Assembly: GCA_017506175.1 (NCBI GenBank)
Contig: JAFVNW010000043.1
Coordinates: forward strand, 83,012 to 147,011
Origin: Bacteroidales bacterium
Lineage (GTDB): Bacteria; Bacteroidota; Bacteroidia; Bacteroidales; WCHB1-69
Length of the DNA: 64,000 nucleotides
Direction of reading: 5' to 3'
In this document: positions 41,753 through 51,457 of the stretch, in pieces
How the letters are laid out: each line of letters begins with the position of its first letter
Position numbering within the stretch: position 1 is the stretch's first letter
Translations under genes and position numbers: made by a program
Notes under the pieces: generated by a model
Seen by the model: the letters and a program-made list of their open reading frames with translations, nothing else
What the model was told of the DNA's origin: nothing
The model's database searches: none

Positions 41753-44431
41753 TTAGTGGATACGTGGTCCCGGTACGGATGTCATCTCAAACACCAATTC
41801 CCCGCCGGCCATGATCTGCTCGTGCGTGAGGTAAATTGTACCGACAGGCTTGCCGTTCAGGGTGACAGACTTCACGTATCGGTTCTTATCACTTGCTTTC
41901 GGAGCCTTGATGGTTAGCGTATTGCCATTGCCTAAATCCACTTTCATGTAAGGGAAATAGGGCGCACCGATAATGTATTGTCCGCTGGCAGGGCAAACTG
42001 GGTAGAATCCCATCGCGGTAAAGATGTACCACGCCGACATCTGCCCGCAGTCGTCGTTGCCACAAAGCCCGTCGCGCTCAGGCCGGTACATCCTGTTCAT
42101 GATTTCGCGTAGCCAATATTGCGTTTTCCACGGCTCTTTTGTCCACATATATAAATATGGTATGTGATGGCTCACTTCGTTCCCATGCACATAGTTTCCC
42201 ATAATGCCTTCGCGTGTGACATCTTCTGTTTCAGCAAAATAAGAGTCTGGAAGATACATCGTGAACAAAGAGTCCAAACGTTCTACAAAGCGTTCTTCGC
42301 CGCCCATACACTCCATCAATGCAGGTACATCCTGGGGAACATAGAACGAATAATTCCATGAGTTTCCTTCTATAAATCCTTGATTTACAGTGCTTAATGG
42401 TTCAAAAGGTGTAAGCCAGCTGCCATCGGCATTTTTCCCACGCGCTAGCCCGCTCGTCGGATCGAAGATATTACGGAAATTCTGGGAACGCTTCAGGTAC
42501 TCCTGCTCCGTCTTTCGATCCCCGCGCAGTCTGGCAATCTGCGAAATCGTCCAATCGTCGTAGGCATATTCCAACGTGTTGGAGGCAGCCGTTGTAGCCG
42601 ATTCCATCGGCACATAACCGAATTTCATGTATTGGTCAAGCCCGCCGTAGTAGGAAAGGCGCGAGCTGTTGAGCATCGCTTCGTACGCCTTGCCCTGATT
42701 GAGTTCAATACCTGTTACGATGTCGTTGGCAAGCACCGAAGCACCGTGATAGCCGATCATGCAGAAGTTCTCGTTTCCCATGTGCGACCAGACGGGCAGA
42801 ATGTGGTGAACGCTCTGGTCGTAATGCGCGAGCATGGAGGCGGCCATCTCTTTGCTGCGCTCCCGATTGATGATGTTGTAAAGCGGCATCAAGGCGCGAT
42901 AGGTGTCCCACAAAGAGAATATGGTGTAATTGGTGAAGCCCTCCGCCTGATGGATGTTGTGGTCCAACCCGCGATATTGTCCGTCCACATCCATATATAC
43001 CGACGGATTGATGAGTGTGTGGTAAAGCGAAGTATAGAGCATCGTGAGGTGCTTTCTGTCGCCATCTGCCTGAATCACAGAGAGTTCATGTTGCCATTTG
43101 CCCTCCGCACGCTGCACGAGATCGTTGAAAGAGCGACTTTGGGGTGCCTCAGCATTGAGATTCTTGAGCGCCCCCTCGCTACTCACCTCCGACAAAGCAA
43201 CTCGAATTTCCAAGGTGTCGATGTGGTCAAAATCAAAGTAGCAGACGATTTTTCTGCCGCAGATGTCGGGAAAGTTGTGGTAAACATCGAATTTGCCAAG
43301 ATGCCCGAGGTAATCGGGCTTTTTCAAGTCAACATAGCCGTAATTGCGGATTGGTTTGGAAAGAGCGATGGCGAAGTAGGTGTAATTGGTTCTTGCCCAG
43401 CCGTTTGTGATGCGGTATCCTGTGATGAGCGTATCGTTTTCTACTCGGACGTTCGCCCACAAAACCTTGCCGTCGTAATTGTAGATGGCGTGGTTGAGGT
43501 CCAAAATGATGTGCGGATTGTCGGCAACGATGTTCGAAACCATGTCTGATTTCGGGAAAATGTAGCGATGTACGCCAACACGCTCAGTAGCGGTGAGTTG
43601 AACATCAATATTGTGGTCGTCCAGATGCACAGCATAGTAGCCGGGACGTGCGGTCTCCGTTTCATGGCGGAAGCGCGATCGGTAACCGCCGTCAGGATTG
43701 TCGGCTGTTCCGGGAAAGAGTTTGTGTGCCCCCATGGCTGGCATAATCATCACGTCGCCCAAATCGGAGTGGCCAGTACCGCTGAAATGCGTGTGGCTGA
43801 AACCGACGATGGTGGCGTCGGCGTATTGGTAGCCCGCGCAATACTCGTAGGCACGCGGCTGATATATCCCGTTGATGTTGTGCGGAACCGTATCCGTATC
43901 AGGACTTAATGCCACAATTCCGTGTGGCACGCACGCGCCCGGAAACGTATGTCCCATCTTATCGGTTCCAATGAATGGATCGACATATTCGCAGATGCGG
44001 TTGGCCGGGTCATAGAGCGGTGCGGCCACATCTTTTCCGCTGACAATAATATTATAACACCCATTTTTTATTTTTAAGTATTTAGAGACTTGAAAATTGT
44101 CATCGACTCCCTTGCCGCAGAGTTCCACATTCTTTACATTTTCGGCACTGAAAATGTAATCTTCAATGGGGACAAAAAGTGCGCCCTCGCCCATGTGAAT
44201 CGTGATGTTGGAGCGCAGCTGCAACGGAGCTGTGAGATAGCGTCCCACACGGATGTCCAGTGTGTCGCCTGGATGAAGGGAGCTAATCCAATCCAGCGCC
44301 TTTTGGAAAGAGGCGGTGTTGTCGGTCATGCCATCGGAGCGGATGCCGAAGTAGGAGGCATGCCAGCTCTTGGCCTGGGCGGTAAAGATGAAGTTGAGGG
44401 CAATGAGGGATAAAAAGATGTACTTTCTCAT
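41753..44431 (-). CDS. GH92 alpha-mannosidase with an N-terminal partial beta-helix segment
   Basis: 892 residues. Signal peptide MRKYIFLSLIALNFIFTAQA. Residues about 20-120 look like the first coils of a pectate-lyase/GH28-type beta-helix (YFGIRSDGMTDNTASFQKAL, YLTAPLQLRSNITIHMGEGA). From about residue 147 a full GH92 enzyme follows: YVDPFIGTDKMGHTFPGACVP, HTHFSGTGHSDLGD, then YVHGNEVSHHIPYLY (general acid Glu region) and CGNDDCGQMSAWY (catalytic Asp region). GH92 enzymes are calcium-dependent exo-mannosidases, mostly alpha-1,2. Likely periplasmic or surface. It lies 12 bases after the GH106-GH28 gene, so both probably work on one glycan. Confidence 0.92.
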   Translation of the reverse strand: MRKYIFLSLIALNFIFTAQAKSWHASYFGIRSDGMTDNTASFQKALDWISSLHPGDTLDIRVGRYLTAPLQLRSNITIHMGEGALFVPIEDYIFSAENVKNVELCGKGVDDNFQVSKYLKIKNGCYNIIVSGKDVAAPLYDPANRICEYVDPFIGTDKMGHTFPGACVPHGIVALSPDTDTVPHNINGIYQPRAYEYCAGYQYADATIVGFSHTHFSGTGHSDLGDVMIMPAMGAHKLFPGTADNPDGGYRSRFRHETETARPGYYAVHLDDHNIDVQLTATERVGVHRYIFPKSDMVSNIVADNPHIILDLNHAIYNYDGKVLWANVRVENDTLITGYRITNGWARTNYTYFAIALSKPIRNYGYVDLKKPDYLGHLGKFDVYHNFPDICGRKIVCYFDFDHIDTLEIRVALSEVSSEGALKNLNAEAPQSRSFNDLVQRAEGKWQHELSVIQADGDRKHLTMLYTSLYHTLINPSVYMDVDGQYRGLDHNIHQAEGFTNYTIFSLWDTYRALMPLYNIINRERSKEMAASMLAHYDQSVHHILPVWSHMGNENFCMIGYHGASVLANDIVTGIELNQGKAYEAMLNSSRLSYYGGLDQYMKFGYVPMESATTAASNTLEYAYDDWTISQIARLRGDRKTEQEYLKRSQNFRNIFDPTSGLARGKNADGSWLTPFEPLSTVNQGFIEGNSWNYSFYVPQDVPALMECMGGEERFVERLDSLFTMYLPDSYFAETEDVTREGIMGNYVHGNEVSHHIPYLYMWTKEPWKTQYWLREIMNRMYRPERDGLCGNDDCGQMSAWYIFTAMGFYPVCPASGQYIIGAPYFPYMKVDLGNGNTLTIKAPKASDKNRYVKSVTLNGKPVGTIYLTHEQIMAGGELVFEMTSVPGPRIH

Positions 44432-44443
44432 AACGTTTTGATT

Positions 44444-47400
44444 TCATTCATTATAGTCATTAATGCAAAAGTGGTCTTTTATGATGAATGTGTGGACTGT
44501 TTTTTTGCATTTGCGTGGCATTTGAGTAAGTACTCCTGCCATCCAAACCCCGAATGCATCAAACGCGACCAGGGCGGGACGGTAGTCACATTTTTCGATA
44601 TAGAGCGAGACTTCGTCAAAAATGATGTTGCGTGCATGTCGGATATAGAATCCCCATGCGGGTAGTTCTTTGAACTGTGAAAATTCGGGATACGCGGTCA
44701 GCATTTCCGGAATGGAGCTCAGCTCCTTGTCGCTGGTGCCTCGGTAGGCATACTTCGGATCTCCGCCGCCGGGATAGTGGATCTCCACGTTCTTCAGGGT
44801 GATGTTGAGAATGTCACCATAGGTTGAGCCGACAATGGAGGCAGGGGAGATGTTACGTGGCAAATCCTCAATGGGACCTTCGTAGCGGTAGCCTGCATCT
44901 GCCTTGGTGGCAGGTACTTCCACGTAAATGTTCTTGAAGGTGATGTTGCGCATGGTCCCGATACGGTCGTCCTTGTTGCGTTTCGCGGTTCGCAAGTAAA
45001 TTGCGTTGCCGGTATGGGTCGCGCGAATGTTACTGACCTCAATGTTCTCAACAACACCACCATCCACAGCGGCAAAGGTGACGGCACTGCGATAGGTGTC
45101 GTAAATCCGGATGTCGTGGATGCGTGCGTTGCGGAATCCGCCGGCGGAAACGGTGCCGAACTTGATGGCATTCGCGCTGCTCCGAGCCACGCAATCGCTC
45201 ACTTCAATGTCCTCGCAAATGCAATTTTTGTTGTGGGATTTAAAACAAATAGCATCGTCGGCGGCATCGAAAAAACAGTTGCAAACCCTGACGTCGCGGC
45301 AATCTACAATGTCAATGCCGTCGTTGTTCCAATAGGATTTGCTATCCACGGTGATGCCGTCCACAAGCAGGTGTGTACAGCGGTCATAGACTTGGTTCCA
45401 GCAGCCCGGGTCCTTGAGTGTAATTCCGTAGATATCAACGGTATCGCATTCGCGGAAGTAGATATTGACGGGGCGGTTGGTCTCGTTCGGGCGGTCGTAC
45501 TTGAGTGGGTCGCTGATGAGTCCGCGATGGATGCATTCGATGAAATTGCAGGCAACGGTGAAGCCTCGGCCATCAATCCTGCCCTCGCCCTCAATGCCGA
45601 TGTTCTTCTGCCCGACGGCGAAAATCATGGCCATCCAACGGATATACGGATCTTTCTGATAGTCAAAGGGATTGGTGGATCCGAGGAGGGTGGCGTTTTT
45701 TTGCAGATAAAGATGCACGTTGGATTTAAGATAAACGGTGCCCGTCACATAATTGCCGGAAGGAAATACAATCTCGCCGCCGCCTATTGCGCTAATGCTG
45801 TCGATGGCGCGCTGCAACATTCTGGTATTCAGCGTGATGCTGTCGCCGACAAGACCGAAATCAGTCGCTAAGAACTGTTTGCGCGTTGTCAGGCCAGTGA
45901 GCGTAATCGGACCGAGAATCCCCTGCGGCTCGTAGGCCTGTTCACGCCCCTTCCTATTCACCCAATACATCGCTACTTTGTTGTCCGTCAACGATTTGAG
46001 ATAATTTCCCATTGTCGTAGTGACGCGGATTTCCAAATTGTTCTCTCCCTTTTTAACAAAAGGCGAAATGTCCCAAATCCGTTCGCCGTACCACTTCGTA
46101 CCGACTAAATCTCCGTTTACGAACAGCTCGCTGACCCCGACGACATTCCCTAAATTCAAAATTACATTCGTTGTATCAGAGATGTTTATCCTCTTTCGGT
46201 AAATGGCGGTCCCGCAGAAGTGTTTTCCTTCAGGAATCTCTTTTATATCTATCAGAGTATCAATAAAGTATGATTTTCTTTCCGTAAATTTCGACAACAG
46301 TTCCAAGTCCCAGTTTCGGCTGCAATCTACGGCGTTTTCATTAGGAAGTATAGGAGAGAAGGCTTCCGTTGTCTGTTCGTTTTTCTTTTCAAAGACGAGC
46401 AGAACAGATTCCGCGGGGCCGAAATGGAGTTGGTAACTCCCGTCGTTTTCAACTGTTAAGAGGTACTTTCGTGGGACTGCATTTTTAACAGAAGAAAAAT
46501 TGTCCGCATCATCCAAAACATAGACAAATGCGTCTTTGTCTTTTATAACCGATTGATCAAAAGATAGTTGCTGTTCTATGGAGTTAAAACGGTTGGAATT
46601 GGTGAGGAAGAAGAGTTCCGCTCCGTCGGTTCGTTGCCAGCGGGTTTGCATAAAAAAAACATCTGGATGGCTGATGGTGATGTATGAGGGAAGATGATGC
46701 TCTTTTGCAATACTCCCGTACCATTCCATAAAGGAGCCATTATTCCAATTGATAAGCGTAAACAAGTGATTGTCAATGGGCTCCTTCTTCATTCCCAAGG
46801 TTGTCTCCGGTTTGGAATTGATGCAGAAGACGCGTCCGCCGCTTTGTACAAACTGGTTCAACTTGTTGGCGGTTTCGGTTTGGATGCTGTGCAGACCGGG
46901 TAGCCAAATTACTGAATACGAACGAGTTCCGTACTTTAACAATCCGTTTTCAACGGTGGAGTTTTGAATGATTCCTTCGCTGATATAGTCGGCACTGCCC
47001 CCGTTTTTGCTGATAGCTTCCCAAAGCAGCGAAGTGTAAGTCACGTTCAGCCTCTCGGGGAAGGGGTCGGTTTGTACGCCCCACTGACTCCAAAGGTCGC
47101 CGTTGGCGGGCAGGATGGCCATGTCGGCAAACTGCGTGCTGTTTTGGAGCTGTTGGCAAAGACGGGCGCGGTAGTCGTTGAGCCGCTTGAAGTAAGGCCA
47201 CCACGTGTTATTCTCGTTGAGGTAGGAGCCGTACTGAATCCATCCAGGAAACTCGGCTTCGGGCGGACTGTAGTTGAATCCGTGCCAGATGCTGTGCGTG
47301 ATGCCACTTTGCGTACTTTGGTCGGATCCGATTTTCAACAATTCAAGCGTGGTGTTGAAAACGCGGTAGGTGTTGGTCATCTCTTCACAGCTAATTAGTT

Positions 47401-48697
47401 GTTTATTAGATAGATGCGCAGCAGAGCTGACGTATTTGTCAATCATCGTGTAGCCGCGTCCACGTCGGTAGTCGCTGTCGGGCATCTCCTCTCCCAAATG
47501 GTGGCGTAGCCAATTCATCGTCCACGACTCGCCCTCCGGTATGTCAAGCACCATGCTGGCAGCCATCGGGTCGAAGCCGCGCCCATATCCTTGCGCCCTT
47601 GATTGAACTCCTTGATTTTTACACCATTGCGTAAAAGTGTCCCAAAAACGCTCTTGCAAAAGTTGCGCTTTGGTGGTCTCATAGTCATAGCGAACGCGGG
47701 AAAGTTCTTCCTGTAGTTCCAGAGACTTTTCCGCTCCGTAGTTGAAATCCACCACGCTGCCCAGTCTGCCCACTTTAAATAATATGTAAGGAAGGTAGGG
47801 CATAATGTCATAGCCGTTGCGTTTTTGAAATTCTGAAGCGAAATCGCTGCACCAATTGCTGCCTTCCAACTCCATGCTGTCGGTGAAGAAGGCGCGGAGG
47901 TAGTAGGAGAGAGGCATGCGCAAATTGTCAGCAAGGGTTGCGGACATCCTATCCAAATATTTGCGGACGGCAGTCGCGTTGAAGTGATCGAGAATGGGGC
48001 CGCTGGCTCCCGGGGCACCGTTGATGACATTGGCGAAGGAGGTGAATTTCACCAATGCATAAATGAAGTAGTCGCCTTCGGGAATCTCTATCTTGACAGA
48101 TTCCCCTTTGATACCGCCTTTCAAGTCAATAACTTGCGACATGCTTTCCATTTTTGCGGGGACGAGTTGCAAACTGACAATCTCTGCCATGCGATGTTTG
48201 TCGGGGTCTGTCACTTGGGGAATGACGGGGAGAATAAGCGAATCTGCTTTGGTTTTGTAGATTTGTGGTCCCCGCACTTTGACGGCATTGACAATCATCA
48301 CTTGCGCACGCTCCGCCATCGAAAGATTTTCGCAACCGTAGGGCCAGCCGCTTCCTACCAGCAAATCACAGCCTAAATGGAGCTCTTTCGCTTTGTCCAA
48401 AGCAATTTGCAGTTGGTGGCACCACTCGGGGCTCAGCCATTTCAAACTCTTGATACCCAAATCATTCGTCCTTTCGGGAAATGCGATAGGGTTGATTTCC
48501 ACGCCACCGATTCCTGCCTCTTTTAGCAGTTGCAGCTCGCGTACGATTTCCGCGGAGTCCACTTTGTCGCCGTTCCACCACCATCTCACCCACGGATGGT
48601 AAGTGTCGATTTGTGCGTCCATTCCACTGACAATGAATAGGAATAGAAATGCAATTCCCACTTTTAGTAAGTGACCGACTCTTGTCGTCTTAGTCAT
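44444..48697 (-). CDS. GH106 alpha-L-rhamnosidase fused to GH28-like polygalacturonase
   Basis: About 1417 residues. Signal peptide region GIAFLFLFIVSGMDAQ. Residues about 30-820 match GH106, opening WVRWWWNGDKVDSAEIVREL and IGGVEINPIAF as in known rhamnosidases. A GH2-like beta-sandwich follows (VSELFVNGDLVGTKWYGERIWDISP, about 860-930). From about 942 a GH28-type right-handed beta-helix starts (FGLVGDSITLNTRMLQRAID), with YWNNDGIDIVDC (about 1122) and FDAADDAICFKSHN (about 1146) holding the catalytic Asp region; the classical GHG motif is not seen. Expected substrate is rhamnogalacturonan-like pectin; inference. ATG 48697 is chosen over an in-frame TTG at 48709; it overlaps the upstream gene by 8 bases. 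Confidence 0.87.
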   Translation of the reverse strand: MTKTTRVGHLLKVGIAFLFLFIVSGMDAQIDTYHPWVRWWWNGDKVDSAEIVRELQLLKEAGIGGVEINPIAFPERTNDLGIKSLKWLSPEWCHQLQIALDKAKELHLGCDLLVGSGWPYGCENLSMAERAQVMIVNAVKVRGPQIYKTKADSLILPVIPQVTDPDKHRMAEIVSLQLVPAKMESMSQVIDLKGGIKGESVKIEIPEGDYFIYALVKFTSFANVINGAPGASGPILDHFNATAVRKYLDRMSATLADNLRMPLSYYLRAFFTDSMELEGSNWCSDFASEFQKRNGYDIMPYLPYILFKVGRLGSVVDFNYGAEKSLELQEELSRVRYDYETTKAQLLQERFWDTFTQWCKNQGVQSRAQGYGRGFDPMAASMVLDIPEGESWTMNWLRHHLGEEMPDSDYRRGRGYTMIDKYVSSAAHLSNKQLISCEEMTNTYRVFNTTLELLKIGSDQSTQSGITHSIWHGFNYSPPEAEFPGWIQYGSYLNENNTWWPYFKRLNDYRARLCQQLQNSTQFADMAILPANGDLWSQWGVQTDPFPERLNVTYTSLLWEAISKNGGSADYISEGIIQNSTVENGLLKYGTRSYSVIWLPGLHSIQTETANKLNQFVQSGGRVFCINSKPETTLGMKKEPIDNHLFTLINWNNGSFMEWYGSIAKEHHLPSYITISHPDVFFMQTRWQRTDGAELFFLTNSNRFNSIEQQLSFDQSVIKDKDAFVYVLDDADNFSSVKNAVPRKYLLTVENDGSYQLHFGPAESVLLVFEKKNEQTTEAFSPILPNENAVDCSRNWDLELLSKFTERKSYFIDTLIDIKEIPEGKHFCGTAIYRKRINISDTTNVILNLGNVVGVSELFVNGDLVGTKWYGERIWDISPFVKKGENNLEIRVTTTMGNYLKSLTDNKVAMYWVNRKGREQAYEPQGILGPITLTGLTTRKQFLATDFGLVGDSITLNTRMLQRAIDSISAIGGGEIVFPSGNYVTGTVYLKSNVHLYLQKNATLLGSTNPFDYQKDPYIRWMAMIFAVGQKNIGIEGEGRIDGRGFTVACNFIECIHRGLISDPLKYDRPNETNRPVNIYFRECDTVDIYGITLKDPGCWNQVYDRCTHLLVDGITVDSKSYWNNDGIDIVDCRDVRVCNCFFDAADDAICFKSHNKNCICEDIEVSDCVARSSANAIKFGTVSAGGFRNARIHDIRIYDTYRSAVTFAAVDGGVVENIEVSNIRATHTGNAIYLRTAKRNKDDRIGTMRNITFKNIYVEVPATKADAGYRYEGPIEDLPRNISPASIVGSTYGDILNITLKNVEIHYPGGGDPKYAYRGTSDKELSSIPEMLTAYPEFSQFKELPAWGFYIRHARNIIFDEVSLYIEKCDYRPALVAFDAFGVWMAGVLTQMPRKCKKTVHTFIIKDHFCINDYNE

Positions 48698-49517
48698 CGT
48701 CAATGTCAATCAGTTGATTATCAATTCCTAAAAAAACATTTTGGGGGAGTTCTTTCATCACCTCCTCATACAATCCAAGGTGATGGCTTATGTGGGTGAG
48801 GTAGGCGCGACGGGGTTGGATTTGTTCAATGATGGAAAGCGTTTGCGGCAAACTGAGGTGTGAGTAGTGCTCTTCACGGCGTAATGCGTTGATTACCAGT
48901 GTGTCCAGTCCTTTTAATTTGGCTTTTTCAGAAGGCGAGAAGGGAACGGTAGCGATGTCAGGAATCTCGTTCCAGCTGATTCCGCGTGCATCGGTGATGT
49001 AAGCGAAATTCTTTATCCGGTAGCCTAAAATGGGAAGCTGTTTGGCCATCCGCTGGCTGCTGTGCATCAGTTTGATGGGGATGATTTCAACCTTTCCAAT
49101 CTTAAATGGCTCTGGCTCAATGTCGTTGGTGTTTAAAATGGGGGCGCCAGGGTAGTGCTCCTCGGCGAAGGCGTAGCTGAAATCGCGCTCGATAGAACGC
49201 ATCACCCTCGGCAGACCATACAGATTGAGCGGTTGTTTCATCAGAAAATTGATGGGACGCACATCGTCAAGACCGGCCGTGTGGTCCTTGTGCTCGTGGG
49301 TGAAAAGAACTGCATCCAAGCGAGTGGTGCCGCTTCGCAAGAGTTGATACCGCAAATCGGGGCCTGTGTCGATCAGAATGTTCAGCCCGTCCACATTAAC
49401 TAAAGCCGATGTGCGCAATCGATGGTCGCGCACATCGTTGGAAGTGCAGACTGGACAGTGACATCCTATAATCGGGATACCCTGCGATGTTCCTGTTCCT
49501 AACAATCTGATTTTCAT
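48690..49517 (-). CDS. Metallo-beta-lactamase-fold hydrolase, PhnP-like
   Basis: 275 residues. The N-terminus LLGTGTSQGIPIIGCHCPVC is typical of the PhnP/lipoyltransferase-associated MBL group, with Cys residues that may bind structural zinc. Active-site motif FTHEHKDHTAGLDD (HxHxDH), a further metal-binding Asp in YITDARGISW, and C-terminal YLTHISHHLG. PhnP is a cyclic ribose phosphodiesterase, but homologues have other phosphodiester substrates. Its stop overlaps the start of the GH106-GH28 gene, and the sirtuin gene is 41 bases upstream. Confidence 0.92.
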   Translation of the reverse strand: MKIRLLGTGTSQGIPIIGCHCPVCTSNDVRDHRLRTSALVNVDGLNILIDTGPDLRYQLLRSGTTRLDAVLFTHEHKDHTAGLDDVRPINFLMKQPLNLYGLPRVMRSIERDFSYAFAEEHYPGAPILNTNDIEPEPFKIGKVEIIPIKLMHSSQRMAKQLPILGYRIKNFAYITDARGISWNEIPDIATVPFSPSEKAKLKGLDTLVINALRREEHYSHLSLPQTLSIIEQIQPRRAYLTHISHHLGLYEEVMKELPQNVFLGIDNQLIDIDDD

Positions 49518-49558
49518 AACCTTTAATGCGATTAGCCCGTCTTGAAATTCTATATTAA

Positions 49559-50245
49559 TTATAATTCAGCCAGCAGTTTTTCCTTCAAAATCCTCATCCC
49601 CTCCGTCGCCTTTTTCTGGATGAATTCCACGCGGCTGGTGGTGTTGACTTCTTTCGGGTCAATGAGATAGATTTTGCAGCTCGGACGTGCGGAAAAGAGA
49701 AGTCCAGCGGCGGGATACACATTGAGGGAAGTGCCGATGACGATGAGAATGTCGGCTTGTTCAACGGCTTCCGCCGCCTTGCCCAGCAGCGGTACATCCT
49801 CACCAAACCAAACGATGAACGGGCGTGTGATGTGCCCGTCAGCGGATTTGCGCCCATAGTCATAGGTCTCATAGCCGATGTCCTCCACGCATTTCTTCCC
49901 ATTTTCACTGCAAACTTTCGTCAGTTCACCGTGCAGGTGGATGATGTTGTGTGAGCCGCCGCGCTCGTGCAGATTGTCAACGTTCTGCGTAACCACTGTT
50001 ACGTTAAAATACTGCTCCAATTCGGCGATAATCTTGTGAGCATCATTGGGTTGCGTACGCCCTAATTCACTGCGCCGTTCGTTGTAGAATTGGGTCATCA
50101 GTTCGGGATTGCGATACCAGCCGTCAATGCTGGCCACATCTTCCACATTATAATTCTCCCAAAGTCCGTCGCTGTCGCGGAAGGTCTTGATGCCGCTTTC
50201 CGCACTGATGCCGGCGCCAGACAAAACAACTAAATTTTTATTCAT
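49559..50245 (-). CDS. cobB: Sirtuin NAD-dependent protein deacylase, lacking one zinc cysteine pair
   Basis: 228 residues. NAD-binding motifs VLSGAGISAESGIKTFRD and VTQNVDNLHERGG, the catalytic His in IIHLHGELTKV, RPFIVWFGEDVP, and VIGTSLNVYPAAGL. YNERR matches the Tyr/Arg pair of SIRT5/CobB-type enzymes that can remove succinyl groups. Only one possible zinc pair is present (VCSENGKKC); the second CxxC is replaced by YDYGRKSADG, a zinc-less variation seen in some Bacteroidetes. Own promoter at 50269-50276. Confidence 0.93.
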   Translation of the reverse strand: MNKNLVVLSGAGISAESGIKTFRDSDGLWENYNVEDVASIDGWYRNPELMTQFYNERRSELGRTQPNDAHKIIAELEQYFNVTVVTQNVDNLHERGGSHNIIHLHGELTKVCSENGKKCVEDIGYETYDYGRKSADGHITRPFIVWFGEDVPLLGKAAEAVEQADILIVIGTSLNVYPAAGLLFSARPSCKIYLIDPKEVNTTSRVEFIQKKATEGMRILKEKLLAEL

Positions 50246-50268
50246 GATGTGGATGTTTTAAAATGGGT

Positions 50269-50276
50269 GCAAAAGT
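50269..50276 (-). promoter_or_regulatory. Bacteroidetes -7 promoter element for the sirtuin gene
   Basis: Reverse strand reads TACTTTTG followed by CA, 23 bases before the ATG at 50245. Confidence 0.7.
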
Positions 50277-50332
50277 ACCTTTTTTTTTATTCATAACCAA
50301 TGATTGAACTCACTTCTTGTTTGGGGGCGTGG

Positions 50333-51457
50333 TCAACGTTTCTTCCCGTATTCCGGCATGAGTTCAAGGGCTTCGGCGGCGTCAATGTCGCCTTGGTTGG
50401 CGGCTTTTCGGAACCACGAGGCGGCGACAGCCCTGTTTTGGGGAACGCCTTCCCCGTTGTAGTAGCAGAGAGCAAGATTGTACTGGGCTTGTGCGTTTCC
50501 TTGGTTGGCGGCGGCGCGATACCATTCAACGGCTAACTCTTTGCTTTGTGGAACACCCTCGCCTCGATCGTAGCAAAGGCCGAGGTCGCATTGCGCCATG
50601 GCAAGTCCCTGTTTGGCGGCTTTGGTGAACCATTCTGCCGCCTTTGTGTCATCGCGGGGTGTCCCTTCGCCCCGCTTATAGCAGATGCCCGCTTTGTATT
50701 GTGCTTCCACTAATCCTTGTTCTGCTGCTTTTTCAAACCATCCCAATGCTTCAACAGAATCGATTTCTACGCCATGACCGAGTTGGTAGTAACTGCCCAG
50801 ATTGTACTGTGCTTTTGCCACTCCCTGCATGGCGGCGGCTCGGGCCCATCGGGCGGCTTCCACATAGTTCGTGTCGGTCCCAACCCCGCGGTAGTAGAGC
50901 GTGCTGACAATGTACTGAGAGCTGGAAAGACCTTGTTCAGCGGCGGCTCGGAACCATCTAACTGCTTCCTTGTAGTCCTGTGCCACTCCGTCACCGTTGT
51001 AATAGCAGGTGCCGAGGGATTCCTGCGCTCCGGCCACTCCTTTTTCAGCGGCGGAACGGAACCATTTGGAGGCTTCCAGAAGGTTCTGCGTCACCCCGTT
51101 TCCATAATAATAACAAGCTCCGAGGTTGTATTGCGCATCCTTCAGGCCCTGGTCGGCAGCGGCGCGGAACCACTTCGCCGCCTCGCGATAATCCTGGTCA
51201 ACCACATGTCCATTGTAGTAGAGATTGCCGAGGTTGCGCTGCGCCTTTGCGTTGCCGGCATTGGCAGCCAATTTCCACCAAGCCAACGCTGTGTCGTAAT
51301 CCGCCTCGACTCCGTTGCCGAAGTAGTAGCACCGCCCCAAATTGAATTGAGCTTCTGCGTCCCCGCGTTCGGCGGCTGCACGGAAATCCTCCGCATTCTG
51401 CGCGCTGCACAGCCATGCCAAGAGACAAAATATAGATGTGATAATAGCTTTTTTCAA
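50333..51457 (-). CDS. Exported Sel1-repeat protein
   Basis: 374 residues. Signal peptide MKKAIITSIFCLLAWLCSAQ. Nine consecutive 36-residue Sel1-like repeats (residues about 34-357), each of the form A.AQ.NLG.CYY.G.GV..D...A..W.R.AA.QG. The solenoid should serve as a protein-protein scaffold in the periplasm or at the surface. It overlaps the ABC ATPase gene end by four bases, so it is the last member of the type B T9SS protein, ABC ATPase, Sel1 unit. Partner unknown. Confidence 0.94.
   Translation of the reverse strand: MKKAIITSIFCLLAWLCSAQNAEDFRAAAERGDAEAQFNLGRCYYFGNGVEADYDTALAWWKLAANAGNAKAQRNLGNLYYNGHVVDQDYREAAKWFRAAADQGLKDAQYNLGACYYYGNGVTQNLLEASKWFRSAAEKGVAGAQESLGTCYYNGDGVAQDYKEAVRWFRAAAEQGLSSSQYIVSTLYYRGVGTDTNYVEAARWARAAAMQGVAKAQYNLGSYYQLGHGVEIDSVEALGWFEKAAEQGLVEAQYKAGICYKRGEGTPRDDTKAAEWFTKAAKQGLAMAQCDLGLCYDRGEGVPQSKELAVEWYRAAANQGNAQAQYNLALCYYNGEGVPQNRAVAASWFRKAANQGDIDAAEALELMPEYGKKR

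Noticed and set aside
42632..43549. 305-residue forward frame opposite the GH92 gene
   Set aside because: The reverse strand encodes conserved GH92 motifs through this region; the forward frame has no recognisable domain.
45014..45871. 285-residue forward frame opposite the GH28-like domain
   Set aside because: Antisense of the beta-helix, Val/Asn/Ala-rich by complement; no promoter.
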